A DNA stretch of 53,091 bases from an uncultured Collinsella sp. (GTDB lineage: Bacteria; Actinomycetota; Coriobacteriia; Coriobacteriales; Coriobacteriaceae): the NCBI GenBank assembly GCA_902493535.1, contig CABUQG010000012.1, positions 1-53,091 on the forward strand. The letters run 5' to 3'. Numbering within the stretch: the stretch's first letter is position 1; each line of letters begins with the position of its first letter. This document shows, piece by piece, positions 26,101-33,956 of the stretch. Both the position numbers and the translations under genes were made by a program. The notes beneath the pieces were generated by a model that worked only from the letters and a program-made list of their open reading frames with translations, did no database searches and was not told the origin of the DNA.

Positions 26101-26442
26101 ATGAATATTCAAATCTTCGGGACTAAGAAGTCCTTCGATACCAAGAAGGCCCAGCGCTATTTTAAGGAGCGCCGCATTAAGGTGCAGTTTATCGACCTTA
26201 AGGAAAAGGAGATGAGCAAGGGCGAGCTCACGAGCGTGATGCAGGCGGTCGGCGGCATCGACAAGCTACTCAATCCCAAGGCCAAGGACGAGGAGACACT
26301 CGCGCTCATCCAGCACCTCACCCCTAGCCAGCGCTTCGACAAGTTGCTCGAAAACCAGCAGGTTCTAGCCGAGCCCATCGTTCGCAACGGCAAAAAGGCC
26401 ACCGTCGGCTATTGCCCCGATGTATGGGGAGCCTGGGAGTAG
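26101..26442 (+). CDS. ArsC/Spx-fold protein lacking the catalytic cysteine
   Basis: A 113-residue protein of the arsenate reductase/Spx/YffB family. IFGTKKSFDTKKAQRYFKER aligns with the family N-terminus, but Ser11 replaces the active-site Cys. VGGIDKLLNPK and PIVRNGKKATVGY match the conserved C-terminal half including the cis-Pro region. The only cysteine is in VGYCPDVW. Redox catalysis in the usual way is therefore unlikely. A Spx-like protein-binding role is possible, although the Spx CxxC is also missing. The ATG has only a weak GGCGG site, sequestered in a hairpin at the end of the structured leader, so expression may be controlled at translation. Confidence 0.85.
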   Translation: MNIQIFGTKKSFDTKKAQRYFKERRIKVQFIDLKEKEMSKGELTSVMQAVGGIDKLLNPKAKDEETLALIQHLTPSQRFDKLLENQQVLAEPIVRNGKKATVGYCPDVWGAWE

Positions 26443-26528
26443 CTTGTGTTATTTGCCGGCGCGTGGGTATAAGAGCAGGCGTTTGGCATAAGATTCAACT
26501 GTAAGCCATGTCTAACAAAGGAGGGCAC

Positions 26529-27659
26529 ATGCCCAACAAACCCGTGAAGATCATCATGCTTACCGGCTACCTCGGTGCCGGCAAGACCACACTGCTCAAC
26601 CACATCCTCGCCAACGACGGCGGCATCCGCGCCGCCGTGATCGTCAACGATATCGGCAAGATCAATGTGGACGCCAGCCTCATCGCCGACGGCGGCCTTT
26701 CCGAGACCGACGACCTCATCCCGCTCACCAACGGCTGCATCTGCTGCACGCTTTCGGACGACCTTGCCAACCAGCTGCAGGGCATCGCCGATTCGGGCGA
26801 CTTCGATTACATCATCATCGAGGCCTCGGGCATTTGCGAGCCCATCCCCATTGCCTACACCATCTCGAGCTTCTGCGACGAGGCCAAGGTGGGCGGCGAG
26901 CCCAAGCTCGCGCTCGACAACATCGTGGCCGTGGTCGACTGCGCCCGCATGTACGACGAGTTCAACGGCGGTCGCGACCTGCTGGCCGAGGATATCGACG
27001 AGGACGACATCGAAAGCCTGCTCATCCAGCAGATCGAGTTCTGCTCCACGCTGATCCTCAACAAGACCGATACCGTGACGCCCGAACAGATCGCCGAGCT
27101 CAAGGCCATCGTGCGCAGCCTGCAGAAGGACGCCGTGATCGTCGAGGCCCAAAACGGCGAGGTTCCCATGGAGGAGCTGCTCGACACCGACCGCTTTGAC
27201 TTTATGCGCGCCTACAACTCCGCTGCCTGGATCGAGGCCATGGAGCATCCCGAGGAGCACGACGACCCCGAGGTGCTCGAGTACGACATCGAGACCTTTG
27301 TGTACTCGCGCCGTAAGCCGTTTGACCTGCAGAAGTTCACCAATTTTGTTGAGCAGGAGTGGCCCGACGAGGTCATCCGCGTCAAGGGTCCGCTGTGGCA
27401 GACCGGCGATCCGGACATGTGCTACATGTTTGAGCAGGCCGGCCACCAGATGCGCCTGATGGAGAACGGCCTGTTCGTTGACTCGGCGCCCGAGGGCGAG
27501 AAGCAGAAGATCATCGACGAGAACCCCGAGATCATGCAGATTTGGGACGACGAGACGGGCGACCGCATGACGAGCCTGTGCATCATCGGCCGTCACATGG
27601 ACAAGGATGCGCTCATCGCCTCCCTCGATGCTTGCCTGACCGACTGGCACCGCGCCTAG
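26529..27659 (+). CDS. CobW/COG0523-family GTPase (putative metallochaperone)
   Basis: A 376-residue G3E P-loop GTPase. GYLGAGKTTLLNHIL is Walker A, the metal-binding motif is GCICCTL (CxCC), the Walker B-like region is IIIEASGICEP, and NKTD is the base-recognition motif. The CobW C-terminal domain follows from about residue 240. Acidic runs (EDIDEDDIES, EHPEEHDD) take the place of the His-rich stretch of some relatives. It should load zinc, cobalt or another metal onto a client. ATG at 26529 is preferred because AAGGAGG precedes it by 4-5 nt. The ATG at 26508 has no site. It is followed by a strong terminator. Confidence 0.92.
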   Translation: MPNKPVKIIMLTGYLGAGKTTLLNHILANDGGIRAAVIVNDIGKINVDASLIADGGLSETDDLIPLTNGCICCTLSDDLANQLQGIADSGDFDYIIIEASGICEPIPIAYTISSFCDEAKVGGEPKLALDNIVAVVDCARMYDEFNGGRDLLAEDIDEDDIESLLIQQIEFCSTLILNKTDTVTPEQIAELKAIVRSLQKDAVIVEAQNGEVPMEELLDTDRFDFMRAYNSAAWIEAMEHPEEHDDPEVLEYDIETFVYSRRKPFDLQKFTNFVEQEWPDEVIRVKGPLWQTGDPDMCYMFEQAGHQMRLMENGLFVDSAPEGEKQKIIDENPEIMQIWDDETGDRMTSLCIIGRHMDKDALIASLDACLTDWHRA

Positions 27660-27698
27660 GTTTATCCAAGCGGGCATTTTTCCGCCTACGTAGCCGCC

Positions 27699-27733
27699 AA
27701 ACCACCACGAAGGTGCCCTTCGTGGTGGTTTTT
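27699..27733 (+). terminator. Intrinsic terminator after the CobW gene
   Basis: AACCACCACGAAG (27699-27711) pairs perfectly with 27718-27730, followed by TTT. It lies 22 bp before the trmL start. Confidence 0.92.
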
Positions 27734-27754
27734 CGTTCTGAGCCAAGGAGATTC

Positions 27755-28354
27755 ATGTTCAACATTGTGCTGTATGCGCCCGAGATTCCGGCCAATACGG
27801 GCAATATCGGCCGTACCTGCGTGGTCACCGGCGCCCATTTGCATCTGGTGGAGCCGCTGGGGTTTTCGCTCGACGACAAGACGGTACGTCGCGCCGGCCT
27901 GGGCTACTGGCAGAACTTGGACGTGACGTCCTATGCCGGCTGGGAGGATTTCCTTGCGCGCAACGACCTCTCCCCTGCCGACGAGCGCCTGCATCTGCTA
28001 ACCAAAAAGGCACGCCGCACCTATGCGCAAAGCACCTACCGCGATGGCGACTACTTGGTCTTTGGCAGCGAGAGCTCGGGCATTCCCGAGGAGCTGCTCG
28101 CCGCGGCGCCCGAGCGCTGCGAGCGCATCCCGATGCTGCGCGATTGCGACTCACTCGATAACGCCGAGGCTTGGGAAGCCCACGAGGAGTCGCTCGGGCA
28201 TACCGAGGACAGCCACGAGGCCATCCTTCAACAGGATATCTGCGGCAACTTCGTCAACCCGGACGACTACCGCATCAGCGCACTCAACCTTTCCAACAGC
28301 GCCGCCATCGTCCTCTACGAAGCCCTGCGCCAAACAGGCTTTCCGGGAATGTGA
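27755..28354 (+). CDS. trmL: tRNA (cytidine(34)-2'-O)-methyltransferase TrmL
   Basis: A 199-residue SPOUT methyltransferase that methylates the wobble ribose of tRNA-Leu isoacceptors. LYAPEIPANTGNIGRTC is the family N-terminus, FGSESSGIPEELL the middle motif and ALNLSNSAAIVLYEALRQ the C-terminal knot that binds S-adenosylmethionine. An acidic insertion of about 30 residues between the last two motifs (EAWEAHEESLGHTEDSHE) is longer than in the E. coli protein. Start ATG follows AAGGAG by 5 nt; the frame runs far upstream but overlaps the CobW gene and terminator. The last codon and stop (ATG TGA) lie inside a 33-bp palindrome, so the original C-terminus may have been altered. Confidence 0.94.
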   Translation: MFNIVLYAPEIPANTGNIGRTCVVTGAHLHLVEPLGFSLDDKTVRRAGLGYWQNLDVTSYAGWEDFLARNDLSPADERLHLLTKKARRTYAQSTYRDGDYLVFGSESSGIPEELLAAAPERCERIPMLRDCDSLDNAEAWEAHEESLGHTEDSHEAILQQDICGNFVNPDDYRISALNLSNSAAIVLYEALRQTGFPGM

Positions 28355-28380
28355 CAAAGGGACAGTCCCTTTGTCACATT
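28348..28380. repeat. Palindromic repeat, copy 1 (end of trmL)
   Basis: Perfect 16-bp arms (AATGTGACAAAGGGAC at 28348-28363 and its complement at 28365-28380) around a single A. It shares the TGACAAAGGG/CCCTTTGTCA core with copies at 29605, 32710 and 33924. Contains the trmL stop codon. There is no T-run outside the stem. Confidence 0.9.
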
Positions 28381-28498
28381 CAAGCGCCACGCCGATGGCG
28401 CACGCGCCTGATTGATGCTCGAAATAACGAACCATCATTTTTAATCAGAATTAACTAAAGTAAAATGAAGTTAAACGGCGCTGTGAAAGGAGAGCTAC

Positions 28499-29599
28499 GT
28501 GGAATACCTCGAAAACCCGTTTACCCCTAGCTTTGGCGAGGTTCCTGCCCATCTCGCTGGCAGACAACAGATTATTCGGGATTTGGACCGTGCCTTCTTG
28601 AGCCAGCGCAGGCGCCCAGAATTGACCTCGATCTTCTCAGGCGCGCGTGGAACCGGTAAAACCGCTCTCATGTCGTCGCTCGCGACTAGGGCGGAATCCC
28701 ACGGCTGGATAGCCGTAAAGACGACCGCGCTCCCGGGAATGCTTGAGGAAATCGAGTTCGGGGCGAAACGCGCCGCAGCCCATCTCATCGACTCGTCCAA
28801 CCGCTTCGAAGTCACCGGTCTCGGAATTGCACCGCTCGGCAGCATCGAGGTCGATCGCGTTCACGATGCCTCAACCTGGCGTTATCGCATGAGCGACATC
28901 ATTGACCAGCTCAACGAGGCGGGCACCGGTCTGCTCGTCACGGTTGACGAGGTGGACCCGACACTCGACGAGATGATTCAGCTCGCAGCGACGTATCAGC
29001 ACTTTGTGACCGATGGGAAACGCGTCGCCCTACTCATGGCGGGACTTCCCAACAACGTATCGACGCTGCTGAACCACAAGACGGTCTCGTTCCTTCGCCG
29101 CGCCCAACAATATCATCTGGGTCGCATTGCCGACTATGACGTACGCGAGGCCTTGATTCGCACGATCCAGGAAAACGATCGCCTGGCAGATGCTGAGGGA
29201 ATCGATAGAGCCGTTCGCTCGATCTCTGGTTTTCCCTTCCTATTGCAGCTCGTAGGCTACCGTGCCTGGGATCTCACAAGCGATTCGAAGGAAATCTCGT
29301 CACGCGACTTTGACCTGGGAATCAAAATCGCGCGCGACGAGATGGACGACCGAATCCTCGCGGCAACCTATCGGGAACTCACTGCAGAGGACAAGCGATT
29401 CCTCATCGCCATGCTCGATGACGAGGAAGAATCCACCACCGCTGACCTTGTCGAGCGCCTTAAGCGTTCGCCGCAGCAGGTCTCCCGCTACCGACGCCGC
29501 ATGATAGATGCCGGCATCATCGGGGAGCGAGGACGAGGGCTCGTCGCTTTTGAATTGCCGTTCTTCCGCGACTATCTCGCGGCTCAATGCGTGAAATAG
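28499..29599 (+). CDS. AAA+ ATPase with C-terminal winged helix (cassette 1)
   Basis: A 366-residue P-loop ATPase of an Orc1/Cdc6-like or AAA_16 type. NPFTPSFGEVPAHLAGRQQ is the characteristic N-terminus, Walker A is GARGTGKTAL (near residue 50) and Walker B is LLVTVDEVD (near 145), followed by GLPNNVSTLLNHKTVSFLRRAQQ. The last 80 residues form a winged helix (TADLVERLKRSPQQVSRYRRRMIDAGI). The function is unknown; the fold suggests ATP-dependent DNA binding or self-regulation. GTG start follows AAAGGAGAG. The upstream 60 bp are far more A+T-rich than the neighbourhood and contain TTAACT/AGTTAA (28451 and 28469). Palindromes bracket the gene. A paralogue, about a third identical by eye, lies at 32738. 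Confidence 0.85.
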   Translation: MEYLENPFTPSFGEVPAHLAGRQQIIRDLDRAFLSQRRRPELTSIFSGARGTGKTALMSSLATRAESHGWIAVKTTALPGMLEEIEFGAKRAAAHLIDSSNRFEVTGLGIAPLGSIEVDRVHDASTWRYRMSDIIDQLNEAGTGLLVTVDEVDPTLDEMIQLAATYQHFVTDGKRVALLMAGLPNNVSTLLNHKTVSFLRRAQQYHLGRIADYDVREALIRTIQENDRLADAEGIDRAVRSISGFPFLLQLVGYRAWDLTSDSKEISSRDFDLGIKIARDEMDDRILAATYRELTAEDKRFLIAMLDDEEESTTADLVERLKRSPQQVSRYRRRMIDAGIIGERGRGLVAFELPFFRDYLAAQCVK

Positions 29600-29604
29600 G
29601 CATC

Positions 29605-29637
29605 AATGACGCAAAGGGGCTGTCCCTTTGCGTCATT
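29605..29637. repeat. Palindromic repeat, copy 2 (after ATPase 1)
   Basis: AATGACGCAAAGGG (29605-29618) mirrors 29624-29637 perfectly around GCTGT. It shares the AAAGGG/CCCTTT core with copies 1, 3 and 4, but the outer arms differ (GACGC instead of GTGAC) with both arms changed together. It ends 3 bp before the stop of the UvrA-like gene and 6 bp after the ATPase stop. Confidence 0.9.
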
Positions 29638-29639
29638 AT

Positions 29640-32132
29640 CTATAGGTAGTGTCCGGTAATACTCTTGGAGCAAGCAGCGATATCCGCCGGCGTGCCGGCG
29701 CAGACGATTTGCCCGCCCGCATCGCCACCGCCCGGGCCCATATCGATCACGTAATCGGCGTTACGGATAAGGTCGAGATCGTGTTCGATCACGATAACCG
29801 TAGCGCCCTTGGCGACGAGGCCGTCAAATACACTCAGCAACACCTGAACATCGAGCGGATGTAGTCCGATCGTGGGCTCGTCGAACACGAATACGGCATC
29901 ATCCTGCACGCGGCCCATCTCGCTCGCAAGCTTTAGACGCTGTGCCTCGCCGCCCGAGAGCGCCGGCGTGGGCTCACCGAGCGTGAGATAGCCCAGGCCC
30001 AGGTCGTGCAAGGTCTGCAAGCGCGCCTGAACCTTCTTGAGTCCCAGCGTGGCGTCGATGGCCTCATCCACACTCATATCCATGAGCTGCGGCAACGTAA
30101 GCAGGCTCCCGTCCTTGCCCTCGCGATGGATATGCGAGGCGGCCTCGGCGTAGCGCGAACCGCGACATGCCGGGCAGACGATCTCGACATCGGGCAAAAA
30201 CTGCACGTCGAGCGATATCGAGCCCGTGCCATCGCACGTAGGGCAGCGCAAGGCGCCGGTGTTGTAGCTAAAGGCGCCCGCCTTGTAGCCGGCTGCCTTA
30301 GCCTCGGACGTACGGGCAAAGGCGCGGCGCAGCTCATCATGGATGTCGGCATAGGTTGCCACCGTCGAGCGCACGTTGGCACCGATGGGCGTGGCGTCAA
30401 TCAGGTTGGCGCGGGCAATGCCTTCGGCATCGACCCAGTGCACATGGCTTGGCAGGCGCTCGCCAGTTGCCTGAGCCTTGAGCGCCGGGATGAGCGTCTC
30501 GAGCACCAGCGTCGTCTTGCCCGAACCCGAAACGCCCGTTACCGCGACCAAGCGGCCGCGCGGAATATCGACTTCGAGCGGCTTGACGGTATGGATGGCA
30601 TCAGTTGCCATGCGGATGTGGCCCTGGTCGAACATTTCGTCGTCAGCCACCTGCGGACGCAAGCGCTTGGGCTCTGCACGCAAAAACGGCGCGATGCGGC
30701 TGCCCCGCGATTGCTCGACCTCGTCTACCGTACCCGCAGCGATCACGTTACCGCCGCCTGCTCCGGCAACGGGGCCCATCTCGACCAGGTAGTCGGCTTC
30801 CGCCAGTACGCGCGTATCGTGGTCGACAACGACCACGGTGTTGCCGTCGCCTACCAGGTCGCGCATCACACCAACCAGGCCGTCGACATTTGCCGGATGC
30901 AAGCCAATCGAGGGCTCGTCCAGCACATAAAGCACGCCCGTCGATCGGTTGCGCACCACGCGAGCAAGTTGCACGCGCTGGCGCTCACCCGTGGAGAGCG
31001 TGGCACCGGCACGATCGAGTGAAAGGTAATCAAGACCCAGGTCGACCAGGCGACGGGCCGTGCTCAAAAATGAATCGCAGATATCCACTGCCATGGGCTG
31101 CATCTCGGCCGGCAAGGATGCGGGCACCCCGCACACCCACTCAATCGCCTCGCCCAGCGTCATGGCCGCCGCCTGTGCCAGATTGATACCGCGCACCTGG
31201 GGCTGGCGCGCAACCTCGGAGAGACGCGTGCCGCCGCAATCACGGCATGGCCCCTCGCGCAAAAAGCGTGCAACGCGTTTGAGGCCCTTGTCGTCCTTAA
31301 CCTTGGCGAGCGCATTCTCGACGGTATAGACAGCGTTGTAATAGGTAAAGTCGAGCGGCGTGGCGCCCTCGCCGTTTTTGGGAACGTAGAGAATATGCTT
31401 CTTGACCGCCGGGCCGTGAAACACGATGTCGCGCTCTTGAGGCGTGAGCTGGTTAAACGGCACGTCGGTGCGCACGCCCATCTCGCCTGCCACCTGCTTC
31501 ATCAGATCCCACATGAGCGTGCCCCAGGGAAGCACCGCACCCTCGTTGATAGTCTTCGACTCGTCGGGCACCAGGCTCGCCTCGTCTACCTCGCGCATGA
31601 CACCGGTGCCGCCACAGGTGGGGCATGCACCGCCGCTATTGAAAGCCAAATCCTCGGCGCTCGGCGCGTAGAACTCGCGGCCGCATGTCGGACACGTGAG
31701 CGACAGGCCCGCGGCCACGTTAAGGCTCGGCTCCACGCGCGCCCCGCAGTGCGGGCACACGTGATGGGCGCAACGGCTAAAGAGCAGACGCAGGCTGTTG
31801 TTGAGCTCGGTCATGGTGCCAAAGGTGGAACGCACGCCCGGCACGCTGGGGCGCTGGTGCAGCGCGAGCGCCGCCGGCACGTGCAGTACCTCGTCCACCT
31901 GAGCGTGCTCGGCCTGCGTCAGACGACGGCGGGTATAAGTGCTGAGCGCCTCCAGATAGCGGCGCGAGCCCTCGGCATAAAGAACTCCCAGTGCCAGCGA
32001 ACTCTTGCCCGAGCCCGACACGCCGGCAATACCCACGAGCTTTCCCAGCGGAATATCGATATCGATGTCTTTAAGGTTATGGACGCGCGCGCCACGTACC
32101 TCGATAGCACTTGGTTGTTGCGACACCGTCAT
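29640..32132 (-). CDS. Class II UvrA-like ABC ATPase
   Basis: An 830-residue double-ABC protein of the UvrA family. There are two Walker A motifs (GVSGSGKSSL near residue 40, GVSGSGKTTL near 535), two signature motifs (LSTGERQRVQLARVV and LSGGEAQRLKLASEM) and zinc-finger pairs (CPHCGARVEP, CPTCDGTGS with CPACRGSRY). It is about 110 residues shorter than housekeeping UvrA, and the segment corresponding to the UvrB-binding domain, between RLLFSR and the first zinc finger, is missing. That defines class II UvrA proteins such as UvrA2 and DrrC, linked to DNA-damaging-drug tolerance. A role in nucleotide excision repair with UvrB is therefore unlikely. The start overlaps the upstream acetyltransferase stop by 4 nt (ATGA), so they are coupled. 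Confidence 0.9.
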   Translation of the reverse strand: MTVSQQPSAIEVRGARVHNLKDIDIDIPLGKLVGIAGVSGSGKSSLALGVLYAEGSRRYLEALSTYTRRRLTQAEHAQVDEVLHVPAALALHQRPSVPGVRSTFGTMTELNNSLRLLFSRCAHHVCPHCGARVEPSLNVAAGLSLTCPTCGREFYAPSAEDLAFNSGGACPTCGGTGVMREVDEASLVPDESKTINEGAVLPWGTLMWDLMKQVAGEMGVRTDVPFNQLTPQERDIVFHGPAVKKHILYVPKNGEGATPLDFTYYNAVYTVENALAKVKDDKGLKRVARFLREGPCRDCGGTRLSEVARQPQVRGINLAQAAAMTLGEAIEWVCGVPASLPAEMQPMAVDICDSFLSTARRLVDLGLDYLSLDRAGATLSTGERQRVQLARVVRNRSTGVLYVLDEPSIGLHPANVDGLVGVMRDLVGDGNTVVVVDHDTRVLAEADYLVEMGPVAGAGGGNVIAAGTVDEVEQSRGSRIAPFLRAEPKRLRPQVADDEMFDQGHIRMATDAIHTVKPLEVDIPRGRLVAVTGVSGSGKTTLVLETLIPALKAQATGERLPSHVHWVDAEGIARANLIDATPIGANVRSTVATYADIHDELRRAFARTSEAKAAGYKAGAFSYNTGALRCPTCDGTGSISLDVQFLPDVEIVCPACRGSRYAEAASHIHREGKDGSLLTLPQLMDMSVDEAIDATLGLKKVQARLQTLHDLGLGYLTLGEPTPALSGGEAQRLKLASEMGRVQDDAVFVFDEPTIGLHPLDVQVLLSVFDGLVAKGATVIVIEHDLDLIRNADYVIDMGPGGGDAGGQIVCAGTPADIAACSKSITGHYL

Positions 32133-32686
32133 CGCTCCCCTTCTGCTCGCCCGCGCCAGTCTTCGCGGGTCAAATGCGTAAAGTACTCGGTACGCACATC
32201 GCCCATAAGCTCGCAGGGCACGTCGCGCTCAACGTGATGTGGCGCGAACCCGCATTTTTGCTGGACGCGTAACGACTTGTTATTGCCCTCGTAGTATCCG
32301 CACCAAAGCGCCTTGCAACCAAGCGTTTCGAACGCATAGCGCTGCATGGCTCGCACCGCCTCGGGAGCAAAGCCTCGACCCCAGAACGGCTTGGCGACCC
32401 AATACCCCACCTCAAGCTCGAGTCCAACTCTTTGGCTGTTCGACCCGCAGCGAGGGAGCATAAGCCCGATGCTGCCAATGGGCTCGTCTGTCTCAGGCAG
32501 GCAAATGGCAAAGGTATGGGGCGCCGTAAAGACCGTCCGAATGATCTCTCCGCTTTCCCCAATGCTTCGGTGGGGCGGCCAGCCCGCAGCCGGCCCCACG
32601 TCCGGGTCGCTCGCATATGCAAACAGGCTCGCCGCATCCGTCTCGCGCCACGGACGAAGCGTCAATCGCTCAGTTTGAATCACCAT
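32129..32686 (-). CDS. GNAT acetyltransferase, RimJ/RimL type
   Basis: A 185-residue Gcn5-related N-acetyltransferase. It begins TERLTLRPWRETDAASLF, typical of the RimJ/RimL group, and has the acetyl-CoA loop near residue 100 (GYWVAKPFWGRGFAPEAV) and the C-terminal motif NNKSLRVQQKCGF. It probably acetylates a protein N-terminus or a small amine. Its stop overlaps the start of the UvrA-like gene by 4 nt, so the two form an operon. The pair sits exactly between the two palindrome-bracketed ATPase genes. Confidence 0.9.
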   Translation of the reverse strand: MVIQTERLTLRPWRETDAASLFAYASDPDVGPAAGWPPHRSIGESGEIIRTVFTAPHTFAICLPETDEPIGSIGLMLPRCGSNSQRVGLELEVGYWVAKPFWGRGFAPEAVRAMQRYAFETLGCKALWCGYYEGNNKSLRVQQKCGFAPHHVERDVPCELMGDVRTEYFTHLTREDWRGRAEGER

Positions 32687-32709
32687 GTTTTGACCTCACA
32701 TCTATCGAT

Positions 32710-32736
32710 GTGACAAAAGGGCTGTCCCTTTATCAC
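32710..32736. repeat. Palindromic repeat, copy 3 (after ATPase 2)
   Basis: GTGACAAAAGGG (32710-32721) against CCCTTTATCAC (32726-32736): a degenerate copy with two imperfections. It sits 1 bp beyond the stop of ATPase 2 and 23 bp upstream of the acetyltransferase start, so it lies in that operon's promoter region. Confidence 0.8.
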
Positions 32737-32737
32737 C

Positions 32738-33856
32738 CTACTCGTGCCATAAAATGCGATCGCGAATGTACGCGCCCAGCATGGGCACGGTAAACCGGAC
32801 GAGGCCGTATCCGGCAGCCTCGATGACGCGCTCGCGAATCAGGTTTGCACGATATTTACTCGCCCAGCTCTGGGTGCGATCGCAACGCTCAATGATGTCC
32901 GCCATGCGCGTCGGCTTACCCTCGTCAGCAGCCATGGCCTCGATAAAGAGGCGTTGCGGACTGCGCAATCCATAATACAGGGGCGCGTCGACCGCTTCGT
33001 AGAACTCAGAGATGGCATCCACATGGCCAGCCTCGACATCGCACCTTTCAATGACCTGCGAGTTGCGCCGGACGGCAGAGCGCCACATGTAATAGCCCAC
33101 CAGCTGAACCATATAGGGATGCCCCATGCTCTTGTGTGCCGCAAGGTCCGCCGTCTCCGCGTCAACGTAAAGACCAGCGTCTTTGACCGTCTGGATATAT
33201 GAATCGCGCACTTTGGGCAAAGAAATCGCCCCCAGCGTACGCTGCTGGGCGCGGCGCAGAAACGTTACGCTCGGCTCTTCGAGCAGATCGTCAACCATAC
33301 TGGGTAAGCCGGCGAAGACCAGCGCAAGACCGCGCTGGTCGCTATCGGACAAGCCCGTGGCATCCTGGTCTCCGAGCACCTGCTGATAGAGAACGGCAAG
33401 AGCCGCCAGTTCCTCGATAGACGCAGATTGCGCCTCGTCAATCGCAAACAGTATGCCCTTGCCTGGACCGAGCTTCTTGAGGCGCTCGTTGACCAGCCCT
33501 CGCAACGTTTCGCCCTTTGCTCGCGCCGCCTCGACTGACATCCGGCCAAACGACGGACCGAACTCCATTGACGTCACAACGGGTTTATTCGAGCGAAGCG
33601 CGTCGGCCAATCGGTCGCATAAGCCAAGCGAAGCGGAATCGGAGACAACCGCCCATCCGCGCTCATTGGCTAGACGTTGCAGCTCCCGCAGGAGAACCGT
33701 CTTGCCACAGCCGCGGTTTCCCGTAATGAGCATGAGCCTACCCGGCGCTCCGGCGCCGTTATCGAGCCCTTCCTCGAAATCTTCGATGACCGACTCGCGG
33801 CCGATGAGTATCGGAGGCCGCTTGCCGGCCGTGGGCTTAAAGGGATTTGGATTCAT
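32738..33856 (-). CDS. AAA+ ATPase with C-terminal winged helix (cassette 2)
   Basis: A 372-residue paralogue of the ATPase at 28499 with the same order of parts: NPFKPTAGKRPPILIGRES, Walker A GNRGCGKTVLL, Walker B ILFAIDEAQ, GLPSMVDDLLEEPSVTFLRRAQQ, and a C-terminal winged helix (MADIIERCDRTQSWASKYRANLI). Orc/Cdc6-like topology is inferred; no partner effector gene accompanies it. Start ATG at 33856 has CGAGGAGG 5-6 nt upstream. An 11-bp sequence occurs twice exactly 20 bp apart in the promoter region, suggesting an operator, possibly for its own winged helix. It is transcribed toward the UvrA-like operon, opposite to the first ATPase. Confidence 0.85.
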   Translation of the reverse strand: MNPNPFKPTAGKRPPILIGRESVIEDFEEGLDNGAGAPGRLMLITGNRGCGKTVLLRELQRLANERGWAVVSDSASLGLCDRLADALRSNKPVVTSMEFGPSFGRMSVEAARAKGETLRGLVNERLKKLGPGKGILFAIDEAQSASIEELAALAVLYQQVLGDQDATGLSDSDQRGLALVFAGLPSMVDDLLEEPSVTFLRRAQQRTLGAISLPKVRDSYIQTVKDAGLYVDAETADLAAHKSMGHPYMVQLVGYYMWRSAVRRNSQVIERCDVEAGHVDAISEFYEAVDAPLYYGLRSPQRLFIEAMAADEGKPTRMADIIERCDRTQSWASKYRANLIRERVIEAAGYGLVRFTVPMLGAYIRDRILWHE

Positions 33857-33889
33857 GTCGGCCTCCTCGGATTGGCAAACCCTGGTAAT

Positions 33890-33920
33890 AGTTATACCAA
33901 CTTCTACCGAGTTATACCAA
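33890..33920. promoter_or_regulatory. Direct repeat upstream of ATPase 2
   Basis: AGTTATACCAA occurs at 33890-33900 and again at 33910-33920, a spacing of 20 bp, close to two DNA turns. It lies 34-64 bp upstream of the ATPase start, next to palindrome copy 4. It is a candidate operator. Confidence 0.55.
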
Positions 33921-33923
33921 TAG

Positions 33924-33956
33924 CATGTGACAAAGGAACTGTCCCTTTGTCACATG
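33924..33956. repeat. Palindromic repeat, copy 4 (end of TetM-like gene)
   Basis: CATGTGACAAAGG (33924-33936) mirrors CCTTTGTCACATG (33944-33956) perfectly; the 7-bp centre is nearly palindromic. It contains the last codon and stop of the TetM-like gene on the minus strand, exactly as copy 1 does for trmL. Confidence 0.9.

Noticed and set aside
26409..27746. Long minus-strand frame (445 codons) opposite the CobW gene
   Set aside because: It is a shadow of the high-GC third codon positions of the CobW gene; its translation is Val/Leu/Gly/His-rich without family motifs and spans a terminator.
28348..33956. Recent composite transposon made of two identical elements
   Set aside because: The two ATPase genes are only distantly similar and no transposase or target-site duplication was seen, so a recent composite insertion is not supported.
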